A DNA stretch of 64,000 nucleotides from Gautieria morchelliformis. Lineage: Eukaryota > Basidiomycota > Agaricomycetes > Gomphales > Gomphaceae. Below, piece after piece: positions 44,831 through 56,898 of this stretch. The notes below the pieces were generated by a model, which saw nothing but the letters and a program-made list of their open reading frames with translations, made no database searches and was not told where the DNA came from. Location of the stretch: positions 84,603 to 148,602 of the forward strand of contig WHVA01000274.1 in NCBI GenBank assembly GCA_015179125.1, written 5' to 3'. Made by a program: the position numbers and the translations under genes. Position 1 is the stretch's first letter. The number at the start of each line of letters is the position of its first letter.

Positions 44831-47106
44831 TTTTTTTTTTTTTTTCATCCAAGTTAAATTCTTTTGGGCAGTACCCTATGTAAGACGATGTATACATTTT
44901 CTTTCTTGTGCCCGTTCCTTCCCTCCTTTTGACCTCTTTCTCTGCTTGTACTCTTTGGGCGTAGCCCCGAGTGTGTCCATGCCTGTGTGGGCGGGGTGTG
45001 TGATATGTGTCTCGTGCCTTGTGCTCCCTATCGGCCTATCTTTTGTCTGTTCTCCCCTTCCCTGGTGGTGTCAATACGTCCCCATACTGCTTTTCGAAAC
45101 ACTTGGTGTCATGTATGTACCTAAATAAATGTTCCATTGCCTTGTGCCCTCCTAACAACATTTTGACTGATTTGGCCCCTCTCTTTAACTTTCTTTCTAG
45201 CCTCTTTCTCTGCTCTCTGTAAGTTGGGCAGTGGAACAGGAAGTGGTGCACCGTCTCTGGAGCGCTCTTGCATGCTGGGCATAGGGGCAACTCTGTCTTT
45301 CCTATCTTGTGTAAGTGCTTGTTTAGCATTATGTGCCCCATTCTTAGTTGTACGAGCAAGCTCGCTTGTCTGCTGCATGGCATGTCCTTTGCGATCTTCG
45401 AGAATGCTGCCGATGGCATTGTGGGGTCAATCTCATGCACGTACACAGCTCTAGGGGACTTAGTGAATTTTTCCCATGCTTCCTGCTTCAGTTTTGCATT
45501 GTGCCGCTGGACCTCCACCACCCTGCTTATGGGTAATGTTCCCTGGCACTTGATAGGTATGTGCCGCTTGTCTCTAGTCTGCCCCTCCGCTGCCCTTTTT
45601 GCCTCCTCGTCAGCTCTCTCATTCCCTTTCACCCCTTCGTGTCCTGGTACCCATCTCATGATCACCTTGGCTCCTGTCTGCAGCTTGACAACACCCTGTA
45701 TTTGCCTGTGCAGTGCATTAACCAGGTATTGTCTGGGAATGGCTCGTTCTTTCCAGGTTGCTTGAATCACGGCTTGATTGTCCATTGCTATTGTGTATCT
45801 CCCGCTCCTCTCAGAGTTTAGCATTTTTGCCCTTATGGCCGCCGCTGCCAGCTTGGCCTCAAACACGGTATGCTTGCTTTCCAAGCCCAGGTACAGCCTT
45901 GCTGACTTTCCACTCCCTTCCATTCTTGTATAACACAGCCGCTGCCCCCACGCCGCCTTCTATGCACGACCTGTCTGTGTACACCATCACCTCCATCTCA
46001 TTCTCACTTATTTCGTTCTTCGCCTGTTCCTTGTTTGGTGGAATCCTCATGCTGAAGGCCGGGGCCCATTTTGTACTGTTTGGATCTTTTCCATCACATC
46101 TGGTTTTAAGCTATAGGCGTGCATTATCTCATGGAGCAGAGATCGGTGCCGCTTGACATATCTTTTTGCCGCTCTGTTCACTCTCTTTGTGAGTGGGTGG
46201 CTCTGGGGAAGGCATGTGAGCCATACTGCCGCTCTATGCACTATCTTGGCTACCAGTAGTGGGAACAGGAGGAGGTTGACGTGTGCATCCAGAGTGTCAT
46301 TGGCTGTAGTTCTAAGGGCTCTTGTGACATCTAGCACCGCCTGCCGCTAGATCCTCGCAAGCTTGTTTATATACCCTTCGGTTCCCTTGCTCCTTTCTGT
46401 TGCTGGTACAAGAAAAATGTCAGCTGCATATAACATTCTTGGGATCGCCACCGTCATGTAGTACGTCCTCATGTGCTTAGCTGTTATACCCTTTGACAGC
46501 TTTGCCAGCCTTCTGTATTGGCCTATGTATGCCTCCCCTTTTTTCAACGTGTAGTTGATGTGATCTCTGAATCTCACCTCATGGTCCATTATTACCCCCA
46601 GGAACTTGTGCGCTGTTGTGGGCTTCATGACATGTTGCCCTATCTTTATCAATGGTCTTGCCACCGGCCTGGTCTTGTTCGGTTTAGATGGGTCTTTTTC
46701 TCTGCGTCTGGTAAGTCCCATCAAACCGAATTTTTCTACTGCGAATTGGCAGTGGTGCTTCTCTGCCCAGCTGTATGCTCCATATGGCCTGACCATTATA
46801 TCCATCAGCTTCTTGAACACTTCTTTGAGGTCCGAGCCTTCAGCTATTATGGTGGTATCATCTATGAAGCCTATGCTTCCTTCCCCTTTCTTGTCCTGTA
46901 CTATGTCTATTAGGTCACCGTTGTAAAACTGATAAGTGATTGTGGAGAGTGGGCACCCTTGATCCATTCCCTGCTCGATTGGTCTGGTCATGGACATGTA
47001 GTTGTCGAAGCTGACAGTGGTGAGCCTGTTCTGGACTTTTCTGTGTATCTAGTCTGTGTATTCCTGTGGCACTCCCCTTCTGCGCATGTTGTGAGTCAAT
47101 CTGTCC
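44831..47106 (-). pseudogene. LINE ORF2 3' part with poly(A): RT, RNase H, zinc motif
   Basis: On the minus strand: RT from HNMRRRGVPQEY, PIEQGMDQGCPLS, IGFIDDTTIIAEG (catalytic FIDD) and HKFLGVIMDHEVRFRDHI to about 46047; RNase H with VYTDRSCIEGGVGAAAV, FEAKLAAAA, YTIAMDNQAVI and GHEGVKGNERADEEA; then a CPACKSAPETVHHFLFHC zinc motif near the C-terminus; end at 45036. A T15 run on the plus strand (44831-44845) is the poly(A) tail, about 190 bp after the stop. Frame breaks occur between 46347 and 46337 and near 45950-46050. The RT N-terminal part reappears at 55883-56025 and beyond, so the LINE was split by later insertions. Confidence 0.88.
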
Positions 47107-47975
47107 AATTTTAGGAAAAATATATTAGATATATCAGAATGGATATATCTGGTGACTCAGGGAGTGGGAATCCTTCGTGCACCCCTGTGCACAGTATATG
47201 CGCGAGCTGACTAAGCTCTGTGGAGCGAGTCGTCACTGATTGATGTAGGTCACGTGACCGAGTCGAGGAAGAAACAGGTGAGAACAGAGGAACAAGGGTT
47301 CCGAAGCTTTCGATTTTGGAACAGTATAATGTAGCCAGTTATAGTAGACTCTCAACAAAGAATTAGAGAAATCTATCAAGAAACAAGCTCTGTAGCTATC
47401 AAACAAATCTACAGTTACTTCAGGAGGTGAAACAGTGAATCATGGATATTTCTGGATGATATTCTGGATGTTTTGTTCGTACATTTATGGTAGCTACTTA
47501 TACTAAAATAGTAGTGAGTACCAGTGTTCAAGATAGTGATAGAATGGGTCAGGATAATGTGGAAATGCTCCACAGGCTGCATACAGCTGTGGAGCAGGAA
47601 CAATGATGGGGATACTTGTCCTACTGACAGGTATCTAAGCTGGGACCTTGGAGCAATGTACAAAGCCCCTTTCAACATGTAATACAGCTCGTAATCAGTG
47701 GAGCTGGTCAGGGGAATAGAATAGAATAGAAAACTTGTGTGTCCTGTGCTGTGTGCCTACAGCAGCCTTGGCAAGGCATTTGCCATCTCTGTACCTCTCT
47801 CCTGAGGTAGCTATTCAGTATGTCCATAGATAGGACAGTGTACTGTAATTTCCATCGTTTCCGATGTCCCTGTATGGGATATTAGTCCCATAGCAATATT
47901 TCTTCTGACCAGGGCCCAGGTGCCTGCTTTCCAGGGCAGGCACTGTGACTGGTGCATGGATTATTTCTCCCAGAT
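47107..47975 (+). repeat. Dispersed repeat family B, copy 2
   Basis: Aligns with copy 1 (9956-10820) from TTTTAGGAAAAATATATTAG to GGGCAGGCAC..CTCCCAGAT. It lies flush against the LINE RT sequence at 47106, so it inserted into the LINE or marks a deletion edge. Unrecognised sequence 47976-48059 follows. Confidence 0.65.
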
Positions 47976-48059
47976 GCATTCACCGGCCTCCATACTCGAC
48001 CCTGAACACAGCAAGATACCATTTCTGTATTTCTGTTTGTTCCGATGCCCATTGTACTT

Positions 48060-48471
48060 ACGCACCTTTGTTCTTTTGCCATTGTTCTTACTCTATCCTG
48101 CACCCCCTTGTTATCCCCTTGTTCCGCATTAGTTACTTACCCCATATGTCTATCTGATTCCTGCTCCCTCCAGAATTTGCTTAGTACTACACTATTACCT
48201 GTTGCCTCAGCTCTTTGTATAAAACCCCCACATGTATGTCTCCGTTTCTGCAATCAGATAATCAACTTCTATACGTGAATCCCTTCGCACTATCTCCTGT
48301 TCTTAACACAGCGAGTCTTGCAAGCTCTGTCTCTCTCTCTGCCTTCGATACTCTGTCTTCCGCCTCTTCCAACCTCTGTCCTCCGACCTCCGACCCTCAG
48401 CACTCTCTTCCCGACTTCCGCCTTGTCCGACATCTGGAAGTAGTCAAATCCGAAATACTTAGGACGGTAGT
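48060..48471 (+). mobile_element. G3-family LTR fragment, left part, opposite orientation
   Basis: Aligns with the reverse complement of the G3 LTR: TTGTTCTTTTGCCATTGTTC, TAGTACTACACTATTACCTG, TATA box GTATAAAA at 48217-48224, ..GACGGTAGTTCAT. It stops where repeat B copy 3 begins; the rest of the LTR resumes at 55806-55877. Its G3 counterpart of the TATA box lies at 56331-56337. Confidence 0.7.
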
Positions 48472-48617
48472 TCATCATTTTAGGAATAATATCAGATATA
48501 TCAGAATAGATATATTCTGATGACTCAGGGAGTGGGAATCCTTCGTGCACCCCTGTGCGTGATGTATGCATGAGCTGACTAAGCTCTGTGGAGCAAGCAC
48601 GTCACTGCTTGGTGTAG
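48472..48617 (+). repeat. Repeat family B, copy 3, left part
   Basis: From TTTTAGGAATAATATCAG to GGTGTAGGTCAC. The copy is cut at 48618-48622 (GTCAC) by G2 and continues at 55014. Confidence 0.7.
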
Positions 48618-48622
48618 GTCAC

Positions 48623-49249
48623 TGTCAGGGGACACCCTGTTTTCCATTTCCAGTTCCAACACCACACCCAGTTCCAACTCCATTTCCGACTCCGGTTCCG
48701 GTTCCGATTCCATCTCCGCCTCCGCTTTCAGAAATGATTCCGCTTCTGGGAGAACTTCCACCAGTTCTGTTCGCCTTGCCAGTTCCACTCCAACACCACA
48801 CCCAGTTCCAACTCCATTTCCGACTCCGGTTCCGGTTCCGATTCCATCTCCGCCTCCGCTTTCAGAAATGATTCCGCTTCTGGGAGAACTTCCACCAGTT
48901 CTGTTCGCCTTGCCAGTTCCACTCCAATTTCTGACTTCCACTCTCGGAACAGTGTCGGAAATCAAATGACTCGCGTAATAGGTGGCATCAAGGGTTGATC
49001 AAGGGTCAGGGTGGTCAGGGAGATGCAGGGTTGATGGCGGGTGCCAAGTGTTGTCCCTGGCTGCGCAGCGTAGTATAATATGGGCTTGCTGACATTGGGG
49101 TCCTTAGACTTTTCTCTTTGGATTTCCCCTTGTCAGGTGAGAATCCCCTCTCTTGTATACTCTGTTCATTTATACATACTTTGGACTTCCCCTTGTCAGT
49201 CAGTTGTGTGGTAGTGTGATCTCCACAACCAGCCAGGGTTGCCCTTACA
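48623..49249 (+). repeat. G2 5' LTR with internal 134-bp tandem duplication
   Basis: TGTCAGGGGACACC..GCCCTTACA. A 134-bp unit beginning near 48661 is repeated at 48795, which the 3' LTR lacks. Where the two LTRs differ, the 5' copy mostly has CpA or TpG where the 3' copy has CpG (for example CCAAC versus CCGAC). Confidence 0.92.
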
Positions 49250-50613
49250 GCAGAAAAGTCTCTCCCCTAGAAGACCGGCAGTCGTACTGCACGTTGCATT
49301 CGCCATAGGTGCATTCGGAATCGGAGACAGCGACTCGGAGATTGCAACCTCTTCCGCACACACAGTGTACGACAGCCCCTCTTCTTACATCGAGCTCCCA
49401 ACCCCGGAAATCCCGTCCCATATTTCTCCTTCCGACATGGATCTGGACGATTGTCTTCGGAATATGGAGGAGGAATTGACGCGGAACCGGATGAAGACCG
49501 ACGCGATTGAAACAGCCTTACAAGCGATTTTGGCTAAGTTAGATATTCCACAAAGTGGTGGAAATGAAATGCTGGACGATCCGGATTTCGGAAAAGCGGA
49601 AGTAGCGGAAGAGAGGGTCTCCGCGAAGTTAGCAAAGGTCAAACCCGCAACTCTGGCGGACTTTGATGGAGATTGGGAGAAGGGACGCGCATTCTTCAAC
49701 ACATGCAGCATCTACTTCGCAATTGTCGGAGACCTCTTTTCGAACGACCAGGCTCGGATTCACTGGGCATTGTCCTTTTTCAAGTCGGAGAGCGCAGCCC
49801 GTTTTGCAAACAAGGTGATCTGACATGAAGCAAAGGGCAAGGGGAACTACTTCTGGGACTGGGACGCCTTCGAGAAAACATTTTCTGACCAGTTCTGCCC
49901 GAAAAACGAGCAGCTCACAGCCCTTACGAAGCTCGAGGGGACCAGCTGGTACCAGGCCAAGGATCCGGTCGATGACTACATCGATCGCTTCCAGGAGCTC
50001 ATCAACCTTGCGGAGTATGACGACAACAAGATGATCGTCATCAAATTCCGACGAGGACTTGATCCGACACTCCAGAACCAAGTCGCGCTGCTTGGGGACG
50101 GAGCTCCGGATTTTGATGACCCGGAAGGGTGGTACCAAGCTGCACAGAGGGTGTCCCGGAACAGGGAAGCAAATGAGGCCTTCGTGGAGACAAGCCAGAA
50201 CATGACACGCAGTTCAACTTGTCCTACTCCACCTGTGCCAAAACCCCGGAAGCGCATTCATTCCCACACGGAAAATATTTCCGACACTTGCTCCGCCTGC
50301 TCCTATTAGGAACCATAGCCCTCCTCCCTCGAAGAGTGGCCCTGCCCCGATGGATGTTGACCGCATGCGCGGAAAAGGCCACGGAACTATCACCTGCTTC
50401 CAATGTCGACAACCAGGCCACTATGCTCGCGAGTGCCCCCAAGCCTTTGATATCCGGCTTATGACCACAGAGGAGAAACTCGAGCTCCTTCCAGAGTTCC
50501 TCGCACTTGCGGACATAAGGGGAGTGCCCACTGCGGAAGAGGTTTCCGAAAATGCGGAACATGGTCCACCGGAAGCGGAGGATGCGTCGGATTTTGTGAC
50601 GCGCAGCGGGTGA
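49239..50613 (+). pseudogene. gag: G2 gag (decayed)
   Basis: The first frame 49239-49823 (LPTPEIPSHISPSDMDLDDC.., FDGDWEKGRAFFNTCSIYFAIVGDLFSNDQARIHWALSFFKSE) stops at TGA 49821-49823, apparently a former CGA, and continues in the same frame to 50309 (WDAFEKTFSDQFCP, GTSWYQAKDPVDDYIDRFQELI). The nucleocapsid part is in another frame, 50350-50613, with one CCHC knuckle, CFQCRQPGHYARECP. The capsid fold and single knuckle are as in chromovirus Gag. The true start lies downstream of the LTR; the frame from 49239 includes 11 LTR bases. Confidence 0.85.
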
Positions 50614-53600
50614 GATGTGTGCCCCTGCTGCCTGTACATAACCACTTTGCCTGTCTTGAAGTAGAGAATGAAAAGCCCCCACTCCCCTCACTTCGTACAG
50701 ACCCACCGGATAAAGTCACACAAAAACCAAATCCGACACCCCATCCATCCCGCATCCGCCCTTGGGAGAAACACCTTCCGAAGCGCTATGTTGTCGCTGC
50801 CACCCCTGTCCCCAAGCCACTAGTCATTAAGGTGGAGATACAGACGACAGATACGGCGGAAGTCAAATCCGGACCCGCCCTTGTCGATTGCGGGGCCACT
50901 GGTCAGTTTATAGACTGGGACTATGTGGAATGGAACCGACTGGCCACGCGGAAGTTGCAACGTGCAATCCTGGTGTTCAATGTGGATGGAAGCCCCAATG
51001 AGGCAGGGTCCATCATGGAGATAGTAGACACAATTCTCCGCTACGATGGGCACTCAGAACGCACTTCCTTTGCAGTCACTAGCCTGGGGAAGCAAGACAT
51101 CATCCTTGGGTTTACCTGGCTTCAGGAGCATAACCCGGAGATCAATTGGCAGAATTGGAAGGTACTGATGAGTCGATGTCCAGCCAAGTGTCACATGTGC
51201 CGGTCGGAAGTGCGGAAGGAACGCCAGGAGCAGCGGAAGACCGAACGGCTCATACAGACATGTCGTTCTGGCCCCCATCCACTGCTTGCAGAAGAAGACT
51301 CAGAAGCGGAATTTGAACCGGATCCCACTTCCAATTCCGATTCAGATTCCGACTCAGCCTGGAAGACACTCTGGCGGAAGGGGAGCGCTTGTTGTACGTA
51401 AACCTTCTGCCGGAAGCAGAACACATCTGTGCCACCGGAAATATTTCGCAACGCCTTGCTGAAGCCTCCAAGAGGCATGATAGAGTGGAGGCGGAAATTC
51501 CGGAGTATCTGCGGGAGTTCGAGGACATCTTTTCCAAGGAGTCGTTTGATGCCCTGCCTCCACGGAAGCTGTGGGACCACGCCATCGAGTTGGAGCCTGG
51601 GTCAAAGCCCACCAACTGCAAAATCTACCCGCTGTCACCCAAGGAGCAGGTAGAGCTCGATGCATTCCTTGCGGAAAACCTCCATACAGGAAGGATCCGC
51701 CCCTCCAAGTCGCCCATGGCATCTCCGGTGTTCTTCATCAAGAAGAAGGACGGCTCGCTCAGACTTGTGCAGGATTACCGGGCCTTGAATGCGATCACGA
51801 TCAAGAACCGGTACCCCATTCCACTCATTTCTGAACTGATCACACAACTCCATGGGGCGAGGTACTTCACTAAGCTGGATGTCCGCTGGGGCTTCAATAA
51901 TGTCCGGATCTGGGAGGGAGAGGAGTGGAAGGCCGCATTCCGCACCAACCGAGGACTCTTTGAGCCACAGGTCATGTTCTTCGGCCTCACCAACAGTCCT
52001 GCCACATTCCAGACGATGATGAATGACATTTTCCGTGACATGATAGCAGAAGGGGTTGTCTGCGTCTACCTCAATGACATCCTCATCTTCACAAAAACAA
52101 GGTTGGAACATCGGGAAGTCGTGCAGAGAGTGCTGGAACAGCTCCGGGAGTACCACCTGTGTCTCAAGCCGGAAAAGTGCGAATTTGAGCAGACGCGGAT
52201 AGAGTATCTTGGGGTGGTTGTGTCGGAAGGAAAGGTGGAAATGGACCCAGTCAAAGTTTCTGGTGTGTCGGATTGGCCCGTGGCGCGGAACAAGAAGGAG
52301 GTCCAGTCCTTCATTGGGTTTGTCAATTTCTACTGGCGGTTCATCAAGGACTTCTCCTGCCACGCCCGTGCCCTCTTCGACCTCACCAAGAAGGAGGTTG
52401 GATGGCGGTGGGGAGAGCTGGAACAGGCCTCCTTTGACAAACTCAAAGAGCTGATCACTTCCGCCCTGGTCCTGATCTTTCCCGACGACTCTCGCCCTTA
52501 TCGAGTCGAGGCGGATTCTTCCAACACAGCTACAGAGCGGTCTTGTCACAACAGTCATCGGAAGATGATGGGGGATGGCATCTGATTGCCTTCTTCTCTA
52601 AAAGCCTTAGTCCAGTCGAGCGGAACTATGAGATCCATGACAAGGAGATGCTGGCAATCATCCGAGCGCTGGAGGAGTGGCGACACTTCCTTGAGGGTGC
52701 TCTATGCCCGTTTGAGATCTGGACAGACCACAAGAACCTCGAGTATTTCCTCACATCTAAGAAGTTGAACCGACGACAAGCACGGTGGTCCCTACACCTG
52801 TCCCGGTTTGACTTCATGCTCCACCACCGCCCCGGCCACACCATGGGCAAGCCCGATGCCCTATCCCGCCATGCGGATCATGGAAGCGGAAGTGGAGACA
52901 AAACGGATATGACACTGCTCCGCCCAAGTCTCTTTGCAATCCGCACCCTAGAAGGAGTGACTGCAGTTGGGGCGGAAGCGGAAATGCTCCGAGATATCCG
53001 GAGGCAGTACCGGAATGGAGAGAAGGAGGAGTCGGTGGTGAAGGCAGTGGAGGAACTTCGGAAAGGGCACTCACAGTCTGTACAGGCAGCGGAATGGTCG
53101 GAACGTGATGGACTGCTCCACTTCAGAGGCAAGGTCTATGTTCCAGGTGGGGCGGACCTCCGCCGCCGCATCGTGTCCCAGCACCATGACACACGGGTCG
53201 CTGGGCATGCTGGCAGGTGGAAGACACTGGAGTTAGTGGCTCGGAATTACTGGTGGCCTCAGATGTCCCGCTACATTGGACAGTATGTGAAGACATGTGA
53301 CCTTTGTCTCCGAACCAAAGCACAACGACATCCGCCCGTCAGAGAACTTGTTCCGCTCCCGATTCCCAAATCCTGCTGGGACACCATCAGTGTTGACTTC
53401 ATCGTTGAACTCCCAGAGTCTCATGGCTACGACGTGATCATGAACGTCGTGGATTCGGTAAGCAAGGTGTCCCACTTCATTCCGACGCACACGACGATCA
53501 CAGCCCTCGGAGCGGCCCGCCTGTTCCTTGCACATGTCTGGAAGTTGCATGGGCTCCCAAAGCAAGTTGTTTCTGACCGAGGTCTGCAATTTGTCGCAGA

Positions 53601-54513
53601 ACTGACTTGGGAGCTCTACCGCCTGCTCGGCATAAAGCTGGCTACCACCACAGCATACCACCCGCAGGGTGACGGACAGACGGAACGGGTCAATCAGGAG
53701 TTGGAGCAATATCTCCGCCTCTTTGTCAATGAGAGGCAGGATGACTGGGATGAGTTACTTCCACTGGCGGAATTCCAATACAACAACCATGTACATTCCA
53801 CCACACAACAGACTCCCTTCATGCTTGACTCTGGACGACACCCGCGGATGGGCTTTGAACCACGCCAGGCTGACTCCCGACTTGAGACGGTCAATGAGTT
53901 CCGAGACCGCATGGACTCCACCCTTTCGGAAGCCAAGTTGGCCCTTGCGAAGGCCAAGGATGACATGGCAAGGTACTACAACCAACGCCGGGTTCCTGCC
54001 CCAGAGTACCAAGTTGGAGACAAGGTGTATCTAGATGCAAGTGACATCCGCACCACACGCCCTTCGCAGAAGCTTGCCCACCGCTACCTTGGGCCCTTCA
54101 CAGTGACGCGGAGGGTTGGACGGAATGCATACCGCCTCCGACTTCTGATGTCCATGTCCCGCCTCCACCCCGTCTTCAACATGGTGAAGTAACTCCCTAT
54201 GCTTGAGGACCCAATTCCAGGTCAGAAGGCTCGTCCGCCACCTCTGCCGGAAATTGTAGATGGGGAAGAGCACTATGTGGTGGAACGGATCCTGGACAGC
54301 CGGTTTGTGCGAGGATGACTCCAATTCCTCGTGAAATGGGAAGGGTATGGGTACGAGGAGAATTCGTGGGTCCTGGAGCAAGATGTTTCCGCTCCAGACA
54401 AACTCCGTGAGTTCTATAGGACACACCCCGGTGCCCCTCGCCGAATCCGCTCGCTGGCATTTCAATCCCTCGTGTCCCATGCTTCGAGGACGCAGCACGC
54501 TAGAGGGGGGGTG
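50610..54513 (+). pseudogene. G2 pol (decayed): protease, RT, RNase H, integrase, chromodomain
   Basis: Protease frame from 50610 (no ATG; entered from gag, probably by -1 shift) has ALVDCGATGQFID, with Cys where Ser or Thr is usual after the catalytic Asp. RT frame 51389-52585: KKKDGSLRLVQDY, FTKLDVRWGFNN, FFGLTNSPATFQ, and VYLNDILIF, where the first catalytic Asp of YxDD is Asn. Frame 52543-54192: RNase H IHDKEMLAI, WTDHKNLEYF; integrase HHDTRVAGHAG..CDLCLRTK, SVDFIVELP, VSDRGLQF, GDGQTERVNQ. After TAA at 54190 the chromodomain [21 protein letters not shown] follows, with TGA at 54316-54318 where G1 has Arg. Confidence 0.92.
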
Positions 54514-54514
54514 A

Positions 54515-55008
54515 TGTCAGGGGACACCCTGTTTTCCATTTCCAGTTCCGACACCACACCCAGTTCCGACTCCATTTCCGACTCCGCTTCCGGTTCCGAT
54601 TCCATCTCCGCCTCCGCTTTCAGAAATGATTCCGCTTCTGGGAGAACTTCCACCAGTTCTGTTCGCCTTGCCAGTTCCACTCCAATTTCCGACTTCCACT
54701 CTCGGAACAGTGTCGGAAATCAAACCACTCGCGTAATAGGTGGCATCAAGGGTCAATCAAGGGTCAGGGTGGTCAGGGAGATGCAGGGTTGATGGCGGGT
54801 GCCAAGTGTTGTCCCTGGCTGCGCAGCGTAGTATAATACGGGCTCGCTGACATTGGGGGTCCTTAGACTTTTCTCTTTGGATTTCCCCTTGTCAGGTGAG
54901 AATCTCCTCTCTTGTATACTCTGTTAATTTATACATACTTTGGATTTCCCCTTGTCAGTCAGTTGTGTGGTAGTGTGATCTCCACAACCAGCCAGGGTTG
55001 CCCTTACA
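54515..55008 (+). repeat. G2 3' LTR (494 bp)
   Basis: Starts TGTCAGGGG after the polypurine tract and ends CCCTTACA before GTCAC. Lacks the 134-bp duplication of the 5' LTR. Confidence 0.92.
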
Positions 55009-55013
55009 GTCAC

Positions 55014-55805
55014 GTGACCAAGTCAAGGGGGAAATAGATGATAACAGAGGAACAAGGGGTCCAAAGCGTTCACTTTTGGAACAGTATAGTGTAACCAATT
55101 ATAGTAGACTCTCAACAAAGAATTAGAGAAAACTATCAAGAATTAAGCTCTGTAGTTATCAAACAAGTCTACAGTTACTTCAGGGGGTGAAACAGTGATT
55201 TCTGGATTATTCTGGAAGTTTTTTTCATACATTTATGGTAGCTACTTATACTATAATATTAGTGACTACCAGTGTTCAAGATAGTGAGTGAATTGGTCAG
55301 GATAATGTTCTTTGACATGAGAAATGCTCCACAGGCTGCATACAGCTGTGGGGCAGGAACAATGATGGGGATACTTGTCCTACTGACAAGTATCTAAGCT
55401 GGGACCTTGGAGCAGTATACAAAGCCCCTTTCAACATGAATTATAGTTCGTAATCAGTGGAGCTGGTCAGGGGAATAGAATAGAAAAGAATCTTGTGTCT
55501 CCTGTGCTGTGTGCCTACAGCAGCCTTGGCAAGGCATTTGCCATCTCTGTACCTCTCTCCTGAGGTAGCTATTCAGTACGTCCATAGATAGGACTGTATA
55601 CTGTAATTTCCATTGTATCCAATGTCCCCGTATGGCACTATTAGTCCCATAGCAATATTTCTTCTGACCAGGGCCCAGGTGCCTGCTTGCCAGGGCAGGC
55701 ACTGTTACTGGTGCATGGATGATCTCTCCCAGATAGTAAACTCAGTTAGACGATTGTTAGACCTTAGAATAGTGTGTGATAACTATCCCATTTATTCTAA
55801 CACAT
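55014..55805 (+). repeat. Repeat family B, copy 3, right part
   Basis: Continues at GTGACCAAGTCAAGG and runs to about 55740 in clear alignment with copies 1 and 2, then to TTCTAACACATC at the G3-family LTR junction. This piece shows where the intact right end of family B may be. Confidence 0.65.
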
Positions 55806-55877
55806 CAGGGGCGCAACATCTAAGTTGAAGCCGTTGTCCTTTCTAGTTCTGACCTCCAGGATTTCCGATATGTAACA
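55806..55877 (+). mobile_element. G3-family LTR fragment, right part
   Basis: GGGGCGCAAC..TAAGTTGAAGCCGTTGTCC.. to CGATATGTAACA aligns with the reverse complement of the start of the G3 LTR (56026). It completes the piece at 48060-48471. Confidence 0.65.
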
Positions 55878-55882
55878 GTTGC

Positions 55883-56025
55883 ATGGAATAAGGGACCTAT
55901 GTATGGTAGAAGGACGTCAATACATTGCTTTATGAGTTTGTTTGGGATACCATTCTCTCCCGGGGCTTTGAACCGATTAAGCTTGTCTATGTTATGATAT
56001 ACGCAATTATATTATTCAAGTCATC
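55883..56025 (-). pseudogene. LINE RT fragment between two LTR insertions
   Basis: The minus strand reads NIIAYHNIDKLNRF, KAPGENGIPNKLIKQC and LLPYIGPLFHAT, the KAPGPDGIPN block that begins non-LTR reverse transcriptases. It is the upstream part of the LINE ending at 44831. G3 is inserted directly to its right and the G3-family LTR to its left. Confidence 0.8.
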
Positions 56026-56776
56026 TGTTACGTATCGAGATTTCCACTAAGTCGGAACTGGAAAGGACAGCGGCTTCAACTTATAGGTTGCGCCCCCAAT
56101 GAACTATCGTCCTAGGTATTTCGGAAATGAGTCGGAAGTCGGAAAGTACTGGACCAGAGGTTTGGTCGGAACTTGTGTCGGAACTGAGGCGGAAAGCGGA
56201 AGACGGAAGGCTGAGAGAGAGACTGAGATCTTGCTAGACTCGCTGTGCTAAGAACAGGAGATGGAGCTAAGGAAATCAAGTATCGAAGGTGATTATCTGA
56301 TTGCAGAATAACAGACATACATGAGGGGGTTTTATACAAAGCGCAGAGCAACAAGTAATGGTGTTGTACTAAACAAATTCCGGAGGAAGCGGAAGTCGAG
56401 TACAATGTGTGGGAACTAACTAATTGGGAACAATGGGACTACAAGGGGGGTTCAGGGTAAGGTAGAACAATGGCAAAGAACAAGGGGTCGGGAAAACATA
56501 TCTGACAACAAACTACAAGGGTGACCGGATATATGGTTTTGATGGATGGCGAGGTGGGTCCGGTGGGTCCGAGTAATCGAGTCGAAAGAACAAGGGAAAT
56601 GTACAAGGGGCGGAATGTCGGAAATGTCGGAGGGGCGGAATGTGTTGCGGAAATAACGGAGGGGCGGAACGTGTTGCGGAAATAACGGAGGGGCGGAACG
56701 CGTTGCGGAAATAACGGAGGGGGCGGAACGTATGGCGGAACTGAGGGTCGGAAGTCGGAAATGAACGGTCGTAACA
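56026..56776 (-). repeat. G3 3' LTR (751 bp)
   Basis: Starts TGTTACG and ends CGTAACA. Contains a TATA box (GTATAAAA on the minus strand, 56337-56330). A 29-bp tandem (CGGAGGGGCGGAA..GCGGAAATAA) repeats about four times at 56628-56735. Confidence 0.92.
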
Positions 56777-56821
56777 GTATCTCCCTTCTAAGGTCGAGCC
56801 CTGCGAGACCATGGATCGGGT

Positions 56822-56834
56822 CACGTGGCACGTG
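56822..56834 (+). promoter_or_regulatory. Double CACGTG (E-box) upstream of the cargo gene
   Basis: CACGTG at 56822-56827 and again at 56829-56834, 65-77 bp before the cargo ATG and just outside the 3' LTR. CACGTG is the core site of bHLH factors in fungi; use here is an inference. Confidence 0.4.
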
Positions 56835-56898
56835 AACAAAACGCGTCGGAGTTCGAAAGAAAGGCGGGAGAAAACATCGCGTCGATTTCTGATCCATC

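Larger units (their letters stand above)
48623..55008 (+). mobile_element. G2: Gypsy chromovirus, full length but decayed
   Basis: 5' LTR 48623-49249 (627 bp) and 3' LTR 54515-55008 (494 bp) flank gag and pol with a C-terminal chromodomain. Target-site duplication GTCAC at 48618-48622 and 55009-55013. The polypurine tract AGAGGGGGGGTGA precedes the 3' LTR. It is inserted within repeat B copy 3, which itself lies in a G3-family LTR. LTRs are about 97-98% alike outside the duplicated part. Several stops and frameshifts show it is inactive. Confidence 0.93.

Noticed and set aside
48579-48965. 128-codon minus-strand ORF rich in Glu/Gly and its copy at 54462-54756
   Set aside because: Lies within the G2 LTRs and arises from the TCCGxTTCCG tandem; it duplicates with the 134-bp unit.
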